A stretch of DNA of 64,000 nucleotides from a virus: positions 44,526 to 108,525 of the IMG/VR virus record IMGVR_UViG_3300020478_000004. One strand, written 5' to 3'. The notes beneath the pieces were generated by a model. It was not told the DNA's origin. It searched no databases and saw only the letters and a program-made list of their open reading frames with translations. Each line of letters opens with the position of its first letter. Positions within the stretch are counted from its first letter, which is position 1. The translations under genes and the position numbers were made by a program. Positions 1-9,119 of this stretch are shown here, piece after piece.

Positions 1-513
1 AAAATCTCATTTGCAGATAAGTTAAAAGATAGCGTAGCCGCTATGTTTGATTGGGATCGCGAATTGCTTGACGGTAAAACTGCTGAAAGCAGAGAATGGC
101 GCGAAAAAGTAGACTCATATTGGACTAATGAAATAGGTAGCGAAATTACACCTAGACTAGTACTACAAAAATTTGGTACAGAGTGTATGCGTAATGGATT
201 TTATGATGGTATATGGGTTAGCTTAACTAAAAAGAAAATACTAGATAATCCTGATATTAATTATGTTATTCCAGATACACGTTTCCCAAATGAAGCCAAA
301 ATGTTATATGAAATTAACGGGCAAGTTTGGAGAGTAGTACGTGGTGAAGATCCACAGTGGTTTACAGATTATAAGGATTTTGGTACAGAACCTAAAGATG
401 TACACCCTAGCGAATGGGCTTGGGCACACACAAAATTTAAACATATTATTAACAATAATGGGACTATTGACGAACTTAAAAGTCAGGTACAAGGTCTCCT
501 TGTTTCCAAGTAA
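1..513 (+). CDS. Deoxynucleoside monophosphate kinase, gp1-like (5' end missing)
   Basis: The frame is open from base 1, so the true start and the ATP-binding P-loop lie outside the window; the first internal ATG is at 43. Visible features are an N-terminal SFADKLKD-type segment and the PDTRFPNEA motif, both typical of T4 gene 1-type dNMP kinases, which phosphorylate dNMPs to dNDPs for phage DNA synthesis. The 3' end overlaps the convergent HNH-like gene by 38 bases. Family assignment is from motif memory; the truncation is seen directly. Confidence 0.75.
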   Translation, partial: KISFADKLKDSVAAMFDWDRELLDGKTAESREWREKVDSYWTNEIGSEITPRLVLQKFGTECMRNGFYDGIWVSLTKKKILDNPDINYVIPDTRFPNEAKMLYEINGQVWRVVRGEDPQWFTDYKDFGTEPKDVHPSEWAWAHTKFKHIINNNGTIDELKSQVQGLLVSK

Positions 514-814
514 CACCTTCTTTATATAAAATCTTACTACAGTTTGCACAAACAGTTTTTAAGTTTGATGTACGAACATTATTAAGATCTCCATCTATAT
601 AATAAACATGAAATTGCTCGCTATGTTTACTACGAAAGTTACATTTATCGCAAGTATTCTTTTTAAGATAGCCAGCTAACTCATACTTTGATGGTCCACG
701 TTTTTTACCTCCATGCTTGGCACAGTTCTCACAAAGGCTTCTATAATAAGGTACGCCTTCCTTATAATAATTAATTGCTACCGGCTTTTTACCGCATTTG
801 CATAAAGGTCTCAT
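476..814 (-). CDS. HNH/zinc-finger endonuclease-like small protein
   Basis: A 112-residue protein with four Cys pairs (CKCGKKP, CENC, CDKC, CANC) and an HVYYIDGD...NNV...NLKTVC segment that resembles the beta-beta-alpha HNH fold, in which the His and the Asn side chains bind metal. It could be a free-standing homing-type nuclease or only a zinc-binding protein. I chose ATG 814 rather than the longer frame to 841 because a TAAATA late motif ends exactly five bases before it, as at several other late genes here. It is the only leftward gene among the structural genes. Confidence 0.6.
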   Translation of the reverse strand: MRPLCKCGKKPVAINYYKEGVPYYRSLCENCAKHGGKKRGPSKYELAGYLKKNTCDKCNFRSKHSEQFHVYYIDGDLNNVRTSNLKTVCANCSKILYKEGVTWKQGDLVPDF

Positions 815-819
815 AATAA

Positions 820-825
820 TATTTA
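820..825 (-). promoter_or_regulatory. Late promoter TAAATA, five bases from ATG
   Basis: Read leftward the sequence is GGTAAATA-N5-ATG. The motif matches the T4 late promoter core. Transcription would begin at or very near the ATG of the HNH-like gene. Confidence 0.5.
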
Positions 826-896
826 CCCCTGCCCTTTTCAAATCCCTTTTGTATCCTAAATTAGCGAATCATTCCGTGGTGTTTTTTGGTAAATCA

Positions 897-904
897 TATA
901 AATA
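897..904 (+). promoter_or_regulatory. Late promoter TATAAATA for tail sheath
   Basis: Exact T4 late consensus TATAAATA, 39 bases before the sheath ATG. A GGGAG ribosome site follows at 931-935, so this transcript has a normal leader, unlike others in the window. Confidence 0.8.
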
Positions 905-943
905 CTAACAATAAGATGACTATGTCCAACGGGAGAACATACA

Positions 944-3900
944 ATGGCTAATTTAGTATCACCAGGCGTACAGGTTCAAGTTATAGACGAAAGTTTCTAT
1001 ACACCAGCTGAACCGGGTACAGTACCTATGTTATTCTTTGTATCCGCACAAGATAAGAAAAACGGTGCAGGAACAGGAACAGCTACAGGTACAACTAAAA
1101 AACAAGCAGGAACACCATTCTTGCTAACATCACAAAGAGAATTAACAGAAACGTTTGGAGATCCAACGTTTTATACAGACACTAATAACAATCCAATCAA
1201 TGGAAGTGAGCTTAACGAATACGGTTTACAAGCGGCTTATTCTTACTTAGGTGTAAGCAATAGAGCATTTGTAACAAGAGCAGATATTAATACATCTGAA
1301 CTAATTGCTTCAGCAACAGAGCCTGCGGCAAATCCAGCAGATGGCACACATTGGTTTGATACAAAAAATACATTATGGGGCATTTTTGAGTGGAATTCAA
1401 ATGCGGCGACTGTTACTGGTGGACAGACGTTTACTAATAAAATTCCAACTGTAATTACAGATAGTACAAAAGTAACAGGTGGAGTACCTAAGACATCCGT
1501 TGGCGCTGTAGGTGACTATGCCGTTGTTGCTACTACTACACTAAACAAAGTATATTACAAAAATTCAGCAGGAACATGGGTACAAGTTGGTTCAGCAGAT
1601 TGGATTAAAGCTAATGCAACAGTAATTGGAACAGAAAGTAATCCAACTATTACTAACGCGGCTAGTATGAGCGTTAATGGTACAGTAGTTACATCAGGTG
1701 GAACAGCTTTAGCAGATGTAGTAATTGCACTTAACGCCGCAGGTATTGCCGGTGTAACTTCAGAAGTTGTTGATGGTAAATTTGAAATTTACTCAACAGG
1801 CGTTGATGTTGTATTAGCAACTAACAGTTCAACATTACTTGCAGAAATTGGTTTAACAGCGGCAACACATAAAGCGCCAGCGTTACAAATTTCAGCACAT
1901 ACTGATGTACCAACATTTAAATCTACTGATACAGCACCAAGACCAACAGGGTCGGTTTGGATTAAAACTACACAACCTAACTTAGGTGCTCGCTTTAGAG
2001 TTAAAAAGTTTAATGGAACTACAAATCTTTGGGAAGATGTTGTAGCACCAATGTACACAGATGGACACACGGCATTGTTTAATTTAGATAAAGCAGGCGG
2101 TGGTGTAAATCTTGCAGTTGGTACTTTATACGTTAATTATAATAACGCTGAAGAATCATCAACTGTAGCAGATTTTAAAATTCACAGACGTACTAATACT
2201 GGAAACACAAGTATTAAGAGTTCAATAATTGCGGCACAGCTTACAGCAAACACTTATGCATTTAATATTCAAGAGTCAATTGTTGGTCAAGCGGCTCTTA
2301 GTGCAGACAAAACAGTTAGTGTAACTACAACAGCGGCATCAAGCGATGCTGATGTTATTGCAGGCGCAATTAACGCCGCAGGGTTTACTAACGTTGTTGC
2401 TTCAGTAGACGCTTCAAACAGAATCGTTATTGAACACAATGATGGTGGTGAGTTCCGTATTAAAGATACAGGTGGCGTACTTAACTTGGCAGGATTTAGT
2501 GCTTTTGTAAATGCTAACTCCGGTACACCTAATTTATATACAGCACCAACAGGTGACACAACACACGACTTTGTTGCAAGTAACTGGCAAGTATTAACAT
2601 ATACTGCTTCAGCTACGGCTCCAACTGCTTTAACAACAGATGGTAGACTATGGTATAGTTCAATTGTTGATGAAGTTGATATTATGATACACAATGGTAC
2701 TACTTGGGTAGGATATTTAGATTCAACTAGTCCGTATTTTGCGGCGGCTGATTCAGATAAAACTGACCCAGCTGGACCAATTGTTTCAGCAACAGAGCCA
2801 ACTTTGCAATCAGATGGAACTGCACTTAAAAACGGTGACATTTGGATTTCAACAGCTGATACTGAAAACTATCCAAAAATTTACAAATACAATGGCACAA
2901 CTCTAAAATTTGTACTTGTTGATAACAGCGACCAAACAACTGAAGATGGAGTTGTTTTTGCAGATGCACGTTATAATACAGCAGGTGCAAATTCAGATAA
3001 AGCAGGAACTATTGCTTCATTACTAGTAAGCAACTTTGTTGATATTGATGCTCCAGATCCAGCACTTTATCCAAAAGGAATGTTACTTTACAATCTACGT
3101 AGAAGCGGATTTAATGTTAAGAAATTTGTTCGTAATCACGTAAACACAGCAACAGATAACATTCGATTTGGCGACGAGTCGCAATCAGGTTACTATGCAC
3201 ACCGTTGGGTTACTGAATCAGCTAACCAAACAAACGGTGCAGGTAGCTTTGGACGTAAAGCACAACGCAAAGTTATTGTTCAGGCATTACAAGCTCTAGT
3301 AAATAGTAATCAAAAAATTAGAGATGATGAATCAAGAATCTTTAATTTAATGGCTTGTCCTGGTTATCCAGAACTAATTGGTGAAATGGTTACATTAAAC
3401 ACTGATAGAGGTTTAAGTGCATTTATTATTGGTGACAGTCCATTTAGACTAACACCAGATGCAACTACACTTAATAACTGGGGTAAGAATACTGCTTTAG
3501 CAGTTGAAGATAACGACGATGGACTTGTTACAAGTGACGAATACTTAGGTGTGTTTTATCCAAGTTTATTCACAAGTGATAACGCAGGTAACAATGTAGT
3601 TGTTCCAGCAAGTCACGGTATACTTAGAACATTTGCATTGAGTGATCAAGTTTCGTTTCCATGGTTTGCACCAGCAGGTACAAGACGTGGTGGTATTACA
3701 AACGCTACAGCGGCAGGTTACATTGACAGCGAAGGCGAATTTGTAAGTACTGCACTTAACGAAGGTCAACGTGATACATTATACAGCAATAACGTAAATC
3801 CAATTACGTTCTTAACAGGCGCAGGCCTTTTAAACTTTGGTCAAAAAACAAGAGCCAAAAATGCTTCAGCGTTAGATAGAATTAACGTAGCACGTTTGGT

Positions 3901-4192
3901 AGTTTACTTACGTGGCCAACTTAAAAAACTTGCTAAACCTTATATCTTTGAACCAAATGATAAAATTACGCGAGATGAGATTAAGGCACAAGCAGATACA
4001 TTGTTACTTGAACTAGTTGGGCAAAGAGCACTTTATGACTTCTTAGTAGTGTGTGATGAATCAAACAACACACCATCAAGAATTGATCGTAATGAGCTTT
4101 ATTTAGATATTGCCATAGAACCAGTGAAAGCAGTAGAGTTTATTTACATTCCACTAAGGCTTAAAAATACTGGTGAGATAGCGGGACTGTAG
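944..4192 (+). CDS. gp18: Contractile tail sheath protein (gp18-like), extra long
   Basis: The N terminus (LVSPGVQVQVIDES) and the C-terminal third (FFADARYNTAG to the RIDRNE region) have the look of T4-type sheath subunits, which surround the tail tube and contract on infection. At 1082 residues it is far longer than T4 gp18 (659). The extra length lies in the middle and contains repeated modules of about 35-40 residues with a P..DG..W....yk.NGTTW pattern near residues 123-152, 180-220, 330-365, 555-590 and 610-655, plus two INAAG...V modules. GGGAG at 931 sets the start. The tube gene follows. Confidence 0.9.
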   Translation: MANLVSPGVQVQVIDESFYTPAEPGTVPMLFFVSAQDKKNGAGTGTATGTTKKQAGTPFLLTSQRELTETFGDPTFYTDTNNNPINGSELNEYGLQAAYSYLGVSNRAFVTRADINTSELIASATEPAANPADGTHWFDTKNTLWGIFEWNSNAATVTGGQTFTNKIPTVITDSTKVTGGVPKTSVGAVGDYAVVATTTLNKVYYKNSAGTWVQVGSADWIKANATVIGTESNPTITNAASMSVNGTVVTSGGTALADVVIALNAAGIAGVTSEVVDGKFEIYSTGVDVVLATNSSTLLAEIGLTAATHKAPALQISAHTDVPTFKSTDTAPRPTGSVWIKTTQPNLGARFRVKKFNGTTNLWEDVVAPMYTDGHTALFNLDKAGGGVNLAVGTLYVNYNNAEESSTVADFKIHRRTNTGNTSIKSSIIAAQLTANTYAFNIQESIVGQAALSADKTVSVTTTAASSDADVIAGAINAAGFTNVVASVDASNRIVIEHNDGGEFRIKDTGGVLNLAGFSAFVNANSGTPNLYTAPTGDTTHDFVASNWQVLTYTASATAPTALTTDGRLWYSSIVDEVDIMIHNGTTWVGYLDSTSPYFAAADSDKTDPAGPIVSATEPTLQSDGTALKNGDIWISTADTENYPKIYKYNGTTLKFVLVDNSDQTTEDGVVFADARYNTAGANSDKAGTIASLLVSNFVDIDAPDPALYPKGMLLYNLRRSGFNVKKFVRNHVNTATDNIRFGDESQSGYYAHRWVTESANQTNGAGSFGRKAQRKVIVQALQALVNSNQKIRDDESRIFNLMACPGYPELIGEMVTLNTDRGLSAFIIGDSPFRLTPDATTLNNWGKNTALAVEDNDDGLVTSDEYLGVFYPSLFTSDNAGNNVVVPASHGILRTFALSDQVSFPWFAPAGTRRGGITNATAAGYIDSEGEFVSTALNEGQRDTLYSNNVNPITFLTGAGLLNFGQKTRAKNASALDRINVARLVVYLRGQLKKLAKPYIFEPNDKITRDEIKAQADTLLLELVGQRALYDFLVVCDESNNTPSRIDRNELYLDIAIEPVKAVEFIYIPLRLKNTGEIAGL

Positions 4193-4197
4193 AATGA

Positions 4198-4203
4198 TAA
4201 ATA
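4198..4203 (+). promoter_or_regulatory. Late promoter GATAAATAC for tail tube
   Basis: TAAATA core just after the sheath stop codon; a GGGAG ribosome site and the tube ATG (4226) follow. Confidence 0.65.
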
Positions 4204-4225
4204 CAGCTAATAGGGAGATATTATA

Positions 4226-4858
4226 ATGAGTATATCAACATTATCAAAACTTACAGTACCTTTAGATTCAAGTGCATCAGCCTCGAATCAAGGGCTGTTA
4301 ATGCCAAAACTCCAGTATCGCTTTAGGGTGACATTGGAAAATTTTGGTAGATCAACACCAACAACTGAATTAACAAAACAAGTTGTTGATGTTACAAGGC
4401 CTAACGTGTCCTTTGAACAAATTACACTTGACGTATACAACTCACGTGTGTTCTTAGCAGGAAAACATACTTGGGAACCAATCACACTTAACTTACGTGA
4501 GGATGTTTCTAATAACGTACAAAAATTAGTTGGTGAGCAACTACAAAAACAATTTGATTTCTTTGAACAATCATCAGCGGCATCAGGTAGCGATTACAAA
4601 TTCGTAACTAGAATTGAAATTTTAGACGGTGGTAATGGTACAAATGCGGCGGCGATTCTTGAAACATTTGAACTTTATGGTTGTTACTGTGAAAGTGCAA
4701 ACTACAATACATTAGCATATAGTACAAACGATCCAGTAACTATTGCATTATCTATTAGATACGATAACGCAATACAAACACCACAAGGTACAGGTATTGG
4801 TACAGCTATTGGTAGAACAGTTAATACTGCGGCTACTGGTGGTGGATCAGCAACTTAA
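4226..4858 (+). CDS. gp19: Tail tube protein (gp19-like)
   Basis: 210 residues, directly after the sheath gene as in T4 (18-19). The sequence has the tube-fold pattern: an N-terminal YRFRVTLENFG strand, a VTRPNVSFEQITLDVYNS segment and WEPITLNLRED, as in gp19/gp54-fold proteins that stack into the inner tail tube. The C-terminal tail is rich in Gly, Thr and Ala. It has its own late promoter and RBS and is followed by a strong intrinsic terminator, consistent with very high late expression. Confidence 0.88.
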   Translation: MSISTLSKLTVPLDSSASASNQGLLMPKLQYRFRVTLENFGRSTPTTELTKQVVDVTRPNVSFEQITLDVYNSRVFLAGKHTWEPITLNLREDVSNNVQKLVGEQLQKQFDFFEQSSAASGSDYKFVTRIEILDGGNGTNAAAILETFELYGCYCESANYNTLAYSTNDPVTIALSIRYDNAIQTPQGTGIGTAIGRTVNTAATGGGSAT

Positions 4859-4886
4859 TAAAAATAAATTATAATATTTCCGAGTC

Positions 4887-4920
4887 AAAGGGGGTCTTTT
4901 TAGGCCCCTTTTTTCTTTTT
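4887..4920 (+). terminator. Intrinsic terminator after tail tube
   Basis: AAAGGGG pairs with CCCCTTT around a short loop, followed by a T-rich tract. Confidence 0.85.
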
Positions 4921-4972
4921 GTATAACTCTTCAATAATACATTCATGTTAAATACCCACTTATTTTTATAGA

Positions 4973-4978
4973 TAAATA
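4973..4978 (+). promoter_or_regulatory. Late promoter GATAAATA-N5-ATG
   Basis: TAAATA core with only five bases between it and ATG 4984, and no Shine-Dalgarno sequence. This predicts a leaderless late mRNA. Confidence 0.6.
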
Positions 4979-4983
4979 ATAGT

Positions 4984-6393
4984 ATGGCTAGCAAATTTCA
5001 AGGATTTTTTGATAACATAATAGCAGGGACTTTAAATCCCAAGGGTAACCTTGGTGACTGGCAACACGCTAGAGCATTATATACTAATGACGATTTTCGT
5101 CTCGCTCCTAAACATAAGTTTTTATATCATGTGGCTTTTACATTAAACGAAAGAGCGGCAAAAGTAATTCCACAATTAAAAACAGAAGAACTTAATATGT
5201 TAGTTAAGTCAGTCGACTTACCTAAGTATAATATAAGCACTACTCTAAAGCACCAATACAATAAAAAACGTAATTTACAAACAAGATTAGATTATGATCC
5301 TGTTAACATTACCTTCCATGATGATAACTGGGGTATAACAACTGCTATGTGGGAAGCATACTATAGATACTACTTTAGAGACGGAACATATTCAGCATTG
5401 TCAGGCGCCGCTCCTGCTTCGTCTTCTAATGCTGGAAAAGATAACAGTGGATTACCACAAGGCGCTTATAACAGAGCTAATACATACTTAGACAGTTCAG
5501 TAAACAGATATCGTTTTGGTATGGACAACGATCAATTTGAAAACTTTTTTGATACAATTCAAATTTTTCAAATGTCAAGACGAAGGTATACTTGTTTTAC
5601 TTTAGTTAATCCTATAATTTCAAGTTGGCAACACGATACTATGGATAATAGCGATAGTGGTGTTGTAGCAAATCAAATGACAGTTCAATATGAAACTGTA
5701 TGGTATGCACGTGGACCAGTTAAAGAAGGTACTGCTCCTAAAATGTTTGGTACTCCATCAGGACACTATGATTCAACTCCGAGTCCAATAACCTTAGAAG
5801 GTGGCGGAGTAGCAAGTTTATTTGGTATTGGTGGTGTAGCTTCAGGTGGTTTAGATGTGCTTGGTGATATTACAAGTGGAAAAGCAACTGGAAGTTTAGG
5901 AGGTTTTCTTGGAACAGTATTAAAAGGTGCTAACGTATTTAAAAATGCAAAAAGTTTATCACGTAGTGGAATACGTCAAGAAGGATTTAATATTTTAAAA
6001 GGAGCTTTGGGTCAAGTAAATAATTCAGCTGTAGGCGGAGTTGCTAATACTTTCTTTCCGAAAGGAAGTGGTACAGGAAGTAGTAGTGCAAGTCTTATCA
6101 ATACAGTTGCAGGTCTCACAGCAGGGGCATCAATTATAAAAACTGTTTCTTCTGGAAGTACATTAGATGCTGTTACCTCGTTAGTTAATAATCCAGGTAA
6201 ACTAGACCAACTAGCCCTAGCAGGAAGTTTCTTAAAAACACATCTTGAAACAGGTGGAAGTGCAGTTATTGATGAAGTCGGAACAGCTTATGCTAATTTA
6301 TCCGAGTCCGCTAAAAATTCATTTAGACAATTAGAATTAGATAATGTACAACAAACATTACAAAATAATTCTAACTTAACATTGGAGGCCTAG
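4984..6393 (+). CDS. Tail tube-fold baseplate/tube-junction protein (gp54/gp48-like), tentative
   Basis: 469 residues. The N-terminal half has the tube-fold signature LVKSVDLPKYNIST...YNKKRNLQTRLDYDPVNITFHDDN, resembling gp19/gp54-type proteins that join baseplate to tube. The C-terminal half (from about residue 260) is Gly/Ser/Ala-rich and low complexity. It lies between the tube gene and head-completion genes. The exact T4 counterpart cannot be fixed by eye: gp54, gp48 or a marine-specific tube-like protein are all possible. A late promoter lies five bases before ATG. Confidence 0.6.
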   Translation: MASKFQGFFDNIIAGTLNPKGNLGDWQHARALYTNDDFRLAPKHKFLYHVAFTLNERAAKVIPQLKTEELNMLVKSVDLPKYNISTTLKHQYNKKRNLQTRLDYDPVNITFHDDNWGITTAMWEAYYRYYFRDGTYSALSGAAPASSSNAGKDNSGLPQGAYNRANTYLDSSVNRYRFGMDNDQFENFFDTIQIFQMSRRRYTCFTLVNPIISSWQHDTMDNSDSGVVANQMTVQYETVWYARGPVKEGTAPKMFGTPSGHYDSTPSPITLEGGGVASLFGIGGVASGGLDVLGDITSGKATGSLGGFLGTVLKGANVFKNAKSLSRSGIRQEGFNILKGALGQVNNSAVGGVANTFFPKGSGTGSSSASLINTVAGLTAGASIIKTVSSGSTLDAVTSLVNNPGKLDQLALAGSFLKTHLETGGSAVIDEVGTAYANLSESAKNSFRQLELDNVQQTLQNNSNLTLEA

Positions 6394-6395
6394 TC

Positions 6396-6806
6396 ATGGG
6401 TGAAGAAATAACAACAAGTATAGTTACACCAGATCCACAACCTACTAATCTACCACGTCAACCAGTTACTGATTCTACTGCACAAGTAAAACAATTTTTA
6501 GATAGATATTTTCAAGCACCTTTAAGTTTTCCTTCTAACCAAGTAGATGCAGTTATTGGATTTTTTGAAAGTAGAGATTTTGATTTGACTAGTGCTCAAA
6601 CTATCGGTACAGTTTTATTGCAACAAGCAAAACTAGATGACGTTAATGTATTTGAACTTTTAGATACACTTAAAGGTTTAGATACACTTCAATTAAGTGC
6701 AGTTGTTACAGAAGTAATCAATTATAATAGATCAAAAATTAGTACCTTAGGATATAAGTTAGACAAATCTGCTAATAAGTTAGAAGTGCGTAATGTATTG
6801 GTTTAA
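6396..6806 (+). CDS. Conserved structural-region protein, function unknown
   Basis: 136 residues. The N-terminal 30 residues are Pro/Thr-rich and probably disordered. The remainder is predicted helical, with FLDRYF, VDAVIGFFESR and VNVFELLDTLKGL. GGAGG precedes the ATG. It sits between the tube-fold protein and gp4, so it is probably a virion or assembly protein. I recall similar proteins in marine T4-like phages but no assigned function. Confidence 0.6.
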   Translation: MGEEITTSIVTPDPQPTNLPRQPVTDSTAQVKQFLDRYFQAPLSFPSNQVDAVIGFFESRDFDLTSAQTIGTVLLQQAKLDDVNVFELLDTLKGLDTLQLSAVVTEVINYNRSKISTLGYKLDKSANKLEVRNVLV

Positions 6807-6809
6807 CAA

Positions 6810-7247
6810 ATGGCGAAGTTTGCACAGGGTAGATTTACATTAAAAAATGCTAACAAATACCTAGGTAAAAAAACACCTTTATATAGATCAAGTTGGGAAT
6901 TTGCTTTCATGCGTTTTTGCGATGAAAGTCCTTCAGTTGCCAAATGGGCAAGTGAGTCTGTTAAAATTCCTTACAAAGATCCATTAACAGGAAAACTTAC
7001 TGTATATGTTCCTGACTTTATGATTCAGTATACTGATAAAAATGGTAGAGGTCACGTAGAACTTATAGAAGTTAAGCCAGAAAACCAAATGAAGAAAGAA
7101 CATATTGGGAGAGATAAATTTAGACAAGCTCAATATGTTAGAAATGTAGCTAAATGGGAAGCCGCAAGACATTGGTGTAAAAGACGTAAAATATATTTTA
7201 GAGTAATAAATGAGAATGATATTTTTCATAGAGGTCGAAGAAAATGA
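6810..7247 (+). CDS. gp4: Head completion protein gp4
   Basis: 145 residues, basic. The sequence YRSSWEFAFMRFCDESPSV...PYKDPLTGK...YVPDFMI...ELIEVKP has the E, D and ExK pattern of a PD-(D/E)xK/TnsA-type nuclease fold, as in T4 gp4 (gp50/gp65 family), which acts on filled heads before tail joining. The length fits the family. The stop codon overlaps a downstream in-frame start of the next tiny gene, consistent with an operon. Confidence 0.85.
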   Translation: MAKFAQGRFTLKNANKYLGKKTPLYRSSWEFAFMRFCDESPSVAKWASESVKIPYKDPLTGKLTVYVPDFMIQYTDKNGRGHVELIEVKPENQMKKEHIGRDKFRQAQYVRNVAKWEAARHWCKRRKIYFRVINENDIFHRGRRK

Positions 7248-7261
7248 CGGAGGGCGTAGAA

Positions 7262-7417
7262 ATGCAATCAGATCTTCAAACCATAGTAAGCCTATGGCCT
7301 ATATTTTTAGGATTTATTACATTAGTAATTGTATTAGCCAAAATGCATTCAAGTATTGAGGTATTACGTGAAAAAGTTAAAACTCTTTTTGAATTATGGA
7401 ATGAAAAAGACAAATAA
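7262..7417 (+). CDS. Small single-pass membrane protein
   Basis: 51 residues with one hydrophobic segment (LWPIFLGFITLVIVLA, about residues 9-24) and a charged C-terminal helix. An ATG at 7244 also exists, but GGAGGG at 7249-7254 lies seven bases before ATG 7262, which decides the start. Its stop codon is part of the next late promoter. Function unknown; the position between head-completion and terminase genes is typical of small late membrane proteins. Confidence 0.6.
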   Translation: MQSDLQTIVSLWPIFLGFITLVIVLAKMHSSIEVLREKVKTLFELWNEKDK

Positions 7418-7420
7418 ATA
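7415..7420 (+). promoter_or_regulatory. Late promoter TAAATAC for terminase small subunit
   Basis: TAAATA core built into the stop codon of the preceding gene, nine bases before ATG 7430. Confidence 0.55.
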
Positions 7421-7429
7421 CACGTAGTT

Positions 7430-7918
7430 ATGACAAAGAAATTAGAAGAACTCTTAAACTTACCCGAGTCAAAAGAAATTATTGACGAGGATAAAAAGAA
7501 AGCCAAAATAGAAGCTAAAGAGGAACAAAAAGAAACGTTCCGTGAAATAGCTGAATTTGATAAAATTACGGCCGCTTTACCACAAGTAAAAGGTTTAGGA
7601 GAACTAGGAGACAAAGAGCTTAACGAAGTAGCTGAAAAATCCATGCAGGCTTATGAAGATTTAATGGATTTAGGTATGAACGTTGAATCACGCTATTCAG
7701 GGCGTGTTTTTGAAGTAGCTGGTCAAATGCTTAAAACCAATTTAGATGCTAAAAATGCCAAGCTAGATAAGAAGCTTAAAATGGTAGAATTACAGCTTAA
7801 AAAGGAAAAAATGGACAGAGAAGGGTCTGTCGAAGGCGATACTTTAGTGAACGGTGAAGGATATGTTATAACAGACCGTAATAGCCTTATAGAAAAACTA
7901 AAGAAGATAGATAAATAA
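7430..7918 (+). CDS. gp16: Terminase small subunit (gp16-like)
   Basis: 162 residues, highly charged and helical. The central part (ALPQVKGLGELGDKELNEVAEKSMQAYEDLMDLGMNVESRYSGRVFEVA, given here only as a landmark by its ends at residues 49 and 98) matches the gp16 core that forms rings and directs gp17 to DNA; the C-terminal part is a predicted coiled coil (residues 100-130). Position upstream of gp17 fits T4 order, although several unknown genes intervene. Confidence 0.7.
   Translation: MTKKLEELLNLPESKEIIDEDKKKAKIEAKEEQKETFREIAEFDKITAALPQVKGLGELGDKELNEVAEKSMQAYEDLMDLGMNVESRYSGRVFEVAGQMLKTNLDAKNAKLDKKLKMVELQLKKEKMDREGSVEGDTLVNGEGYVITDRNSLIEKLKKIDK
7912..7917 (+). promoter_or_regulatory. Late promoter GATAAATA overlapping gp16 stop
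   Basis: TAAATA core contains the gp16 stop codon; a GGGAAAA ribosome site and ATG 7942 follow. Confidence 0.55.
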
Positions 7919-7941
7919 CAATATAACGGGAAAACAAAGTC

Positions 7942-8529
7942 ATGAGTAAAACATTTGTTGAACATCTAAATGAAGCAAAAAAGAACTATTCTTTTAAAGT
8001 AGGAGTAGCAGGCGATTTGCCAGAAGGCTATGCTGATCACTTAGAAAGCGTATTGCAGAAATTTAAGGTTGAAAATATGAGTGCAGGTAAACGTACTCCT
8101 ATTACTGAAAGACCTTTAGATTTTCCACAGTTACAAAACACCCATGTTCACTACTATGACGTTGAACTAGGTTACCCAACTACACCACAAGTACTTCAAC
8201 AGTATATTGCACAATCCTGTGGCATTCATGAATCTCATGTTATTGTAAGAGATCCAAATGCACCACAAGAGCAATATCAAGAAGACGGAGTTATCGGTGA
8301 GCAGGAATATAACAAAGTTTATACTGCAAACTTAGGTACTGATTTAGAAAGTGCAGACACAGATGCACAAAAACAAGTTGGTGGTGAAAGAATAATGGGA
8401 TTATTAAAAGAACTTGAAAAAGCTCGTGGTGAACGTGAGAATAAACAAGTTCCGGATGGTATATCCGATAAAGATCAAAAACACGATATGGGCGAGCCTG
8501 GTAAAACTAGTCCTGTAGGGAGCAAATAA
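7942..8529 (+). CDS. Conserved virion-region protein, function unknown
   Basis: 195 residues. The N-terminal domain (about residues 15-110) is globular with YSFKVGVAGDLPEGY and LDFPQLQNTHVHYYDVELGYPTT; the C-terminal 60 residues are charged and probably disordered. I recognise this arrangement from marine T4-like phages, where it lies among structural genes, but its role is not known to me. Its stop overlaps the next ATG (TAATG), suggesting coupled translation. Confidence 0.6.
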   Translation: MSKTFVEHLNEAKKNYSFKVGVAGDLPEGYADHLESVLQKFKVENMSAGKRTPITERPLDFPQLQNTHVHYYDVELGYPTTPQVLQQYIAQSCGIHESHVIVRDPNAPQEQYQEDGVIGEQEYNKVYTANLGTDLESADTDAQKQVGGERIMGLLKELEKARGERENKQVPDGISDKDQKHDMGEPGKTSPVGSK

Positions 8530-9119
8530 TGAAACTAGAAGACATTTATAAAAAGATCGATTCTCTTAACGAAGTTGCTTCAATGAACATCTCTATGAGC
8601 GGTGAAACTGCTGATGACGTTGGAAAACTTTTGAGATTGATGAAAGACGCAGGCCTAGAAAAAGCTGAGCCTGTTGGAGCAGATCTATTAAACCCTCCAT
8701 CAATGAGAGGTGACATGGATAAATTTAAAGACATCATTGATAAAGGACAACCCGACACTATGGGACCTCCAAGTCCAATGGATAGTCCATGTGGTGCACC
8801 AGACGGTCCAGATGATGGTCCAGATGACGGTCCAGGTGATATGAAAATTATTAAACTTGACGGTCCAGATGGCCCAGAAAAAGATGATGATGACGAAAAA
8901 GAATCCGGCTATGCTAACGAACCAGACGAAAAGTATGGTACTACAGATTTAATGACTAAAGATTTAGCAGGTGGATTAAATGGACCTAAAAAATCTTATC
9001 CTAAAGTAGCAGGCGGTGACAATCCAATGTCAATTCGTGCAGAATTAACTCGCTTAGAAAATTCTATTAAAGACGAACTAGCGGCTTCTTTAGCAGAAAA
9101 AATGAGTGGAGATAAGTAA
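8529..9119 (+). CDS. Acidic conserved protein with GPDD repeats
   Basis: 196 residues. A helical N-terminal 50 residues (MNISMSGETADDVGKLLRLM) is followed by a very acidic Gly-Pro-Asp repeat stretch near residues 82-115 and a C-terminal helix. Related proteins in marine myoviruses share the N-terminal part. Probably structural or assembly-linked; no enzymatic motif is visible. It overlaps neighbours on both sides by one to four bases, so the three genes 7942-9472 form a tight unit. Confidence 0.55.
   Translation: MKLEDIYKKIDSLNEVASMNISMSGETADDVGKLLRLMKDAGLEKAEPVGADLLNPPSMRGDMDKFKDIIDKGQPDTMGPPSPMDSPCGAPDGPDDGPDDGPGDMKIIKLDGPDGPEKDDDDEKESGYANEPDEKYGTTDLMTKDLAGGLNGPKKSYPKVAGGDNPMSIRAELTRLENSIKDELAASLAEKMSGDK

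Noticed and set aside
2287-2841. 184-residue leftward frame inside the sheath gene
   Set aside because: A shadow of the Ala/Thr/Val-rich sheath coding sequence; no ribosome site or promoter.
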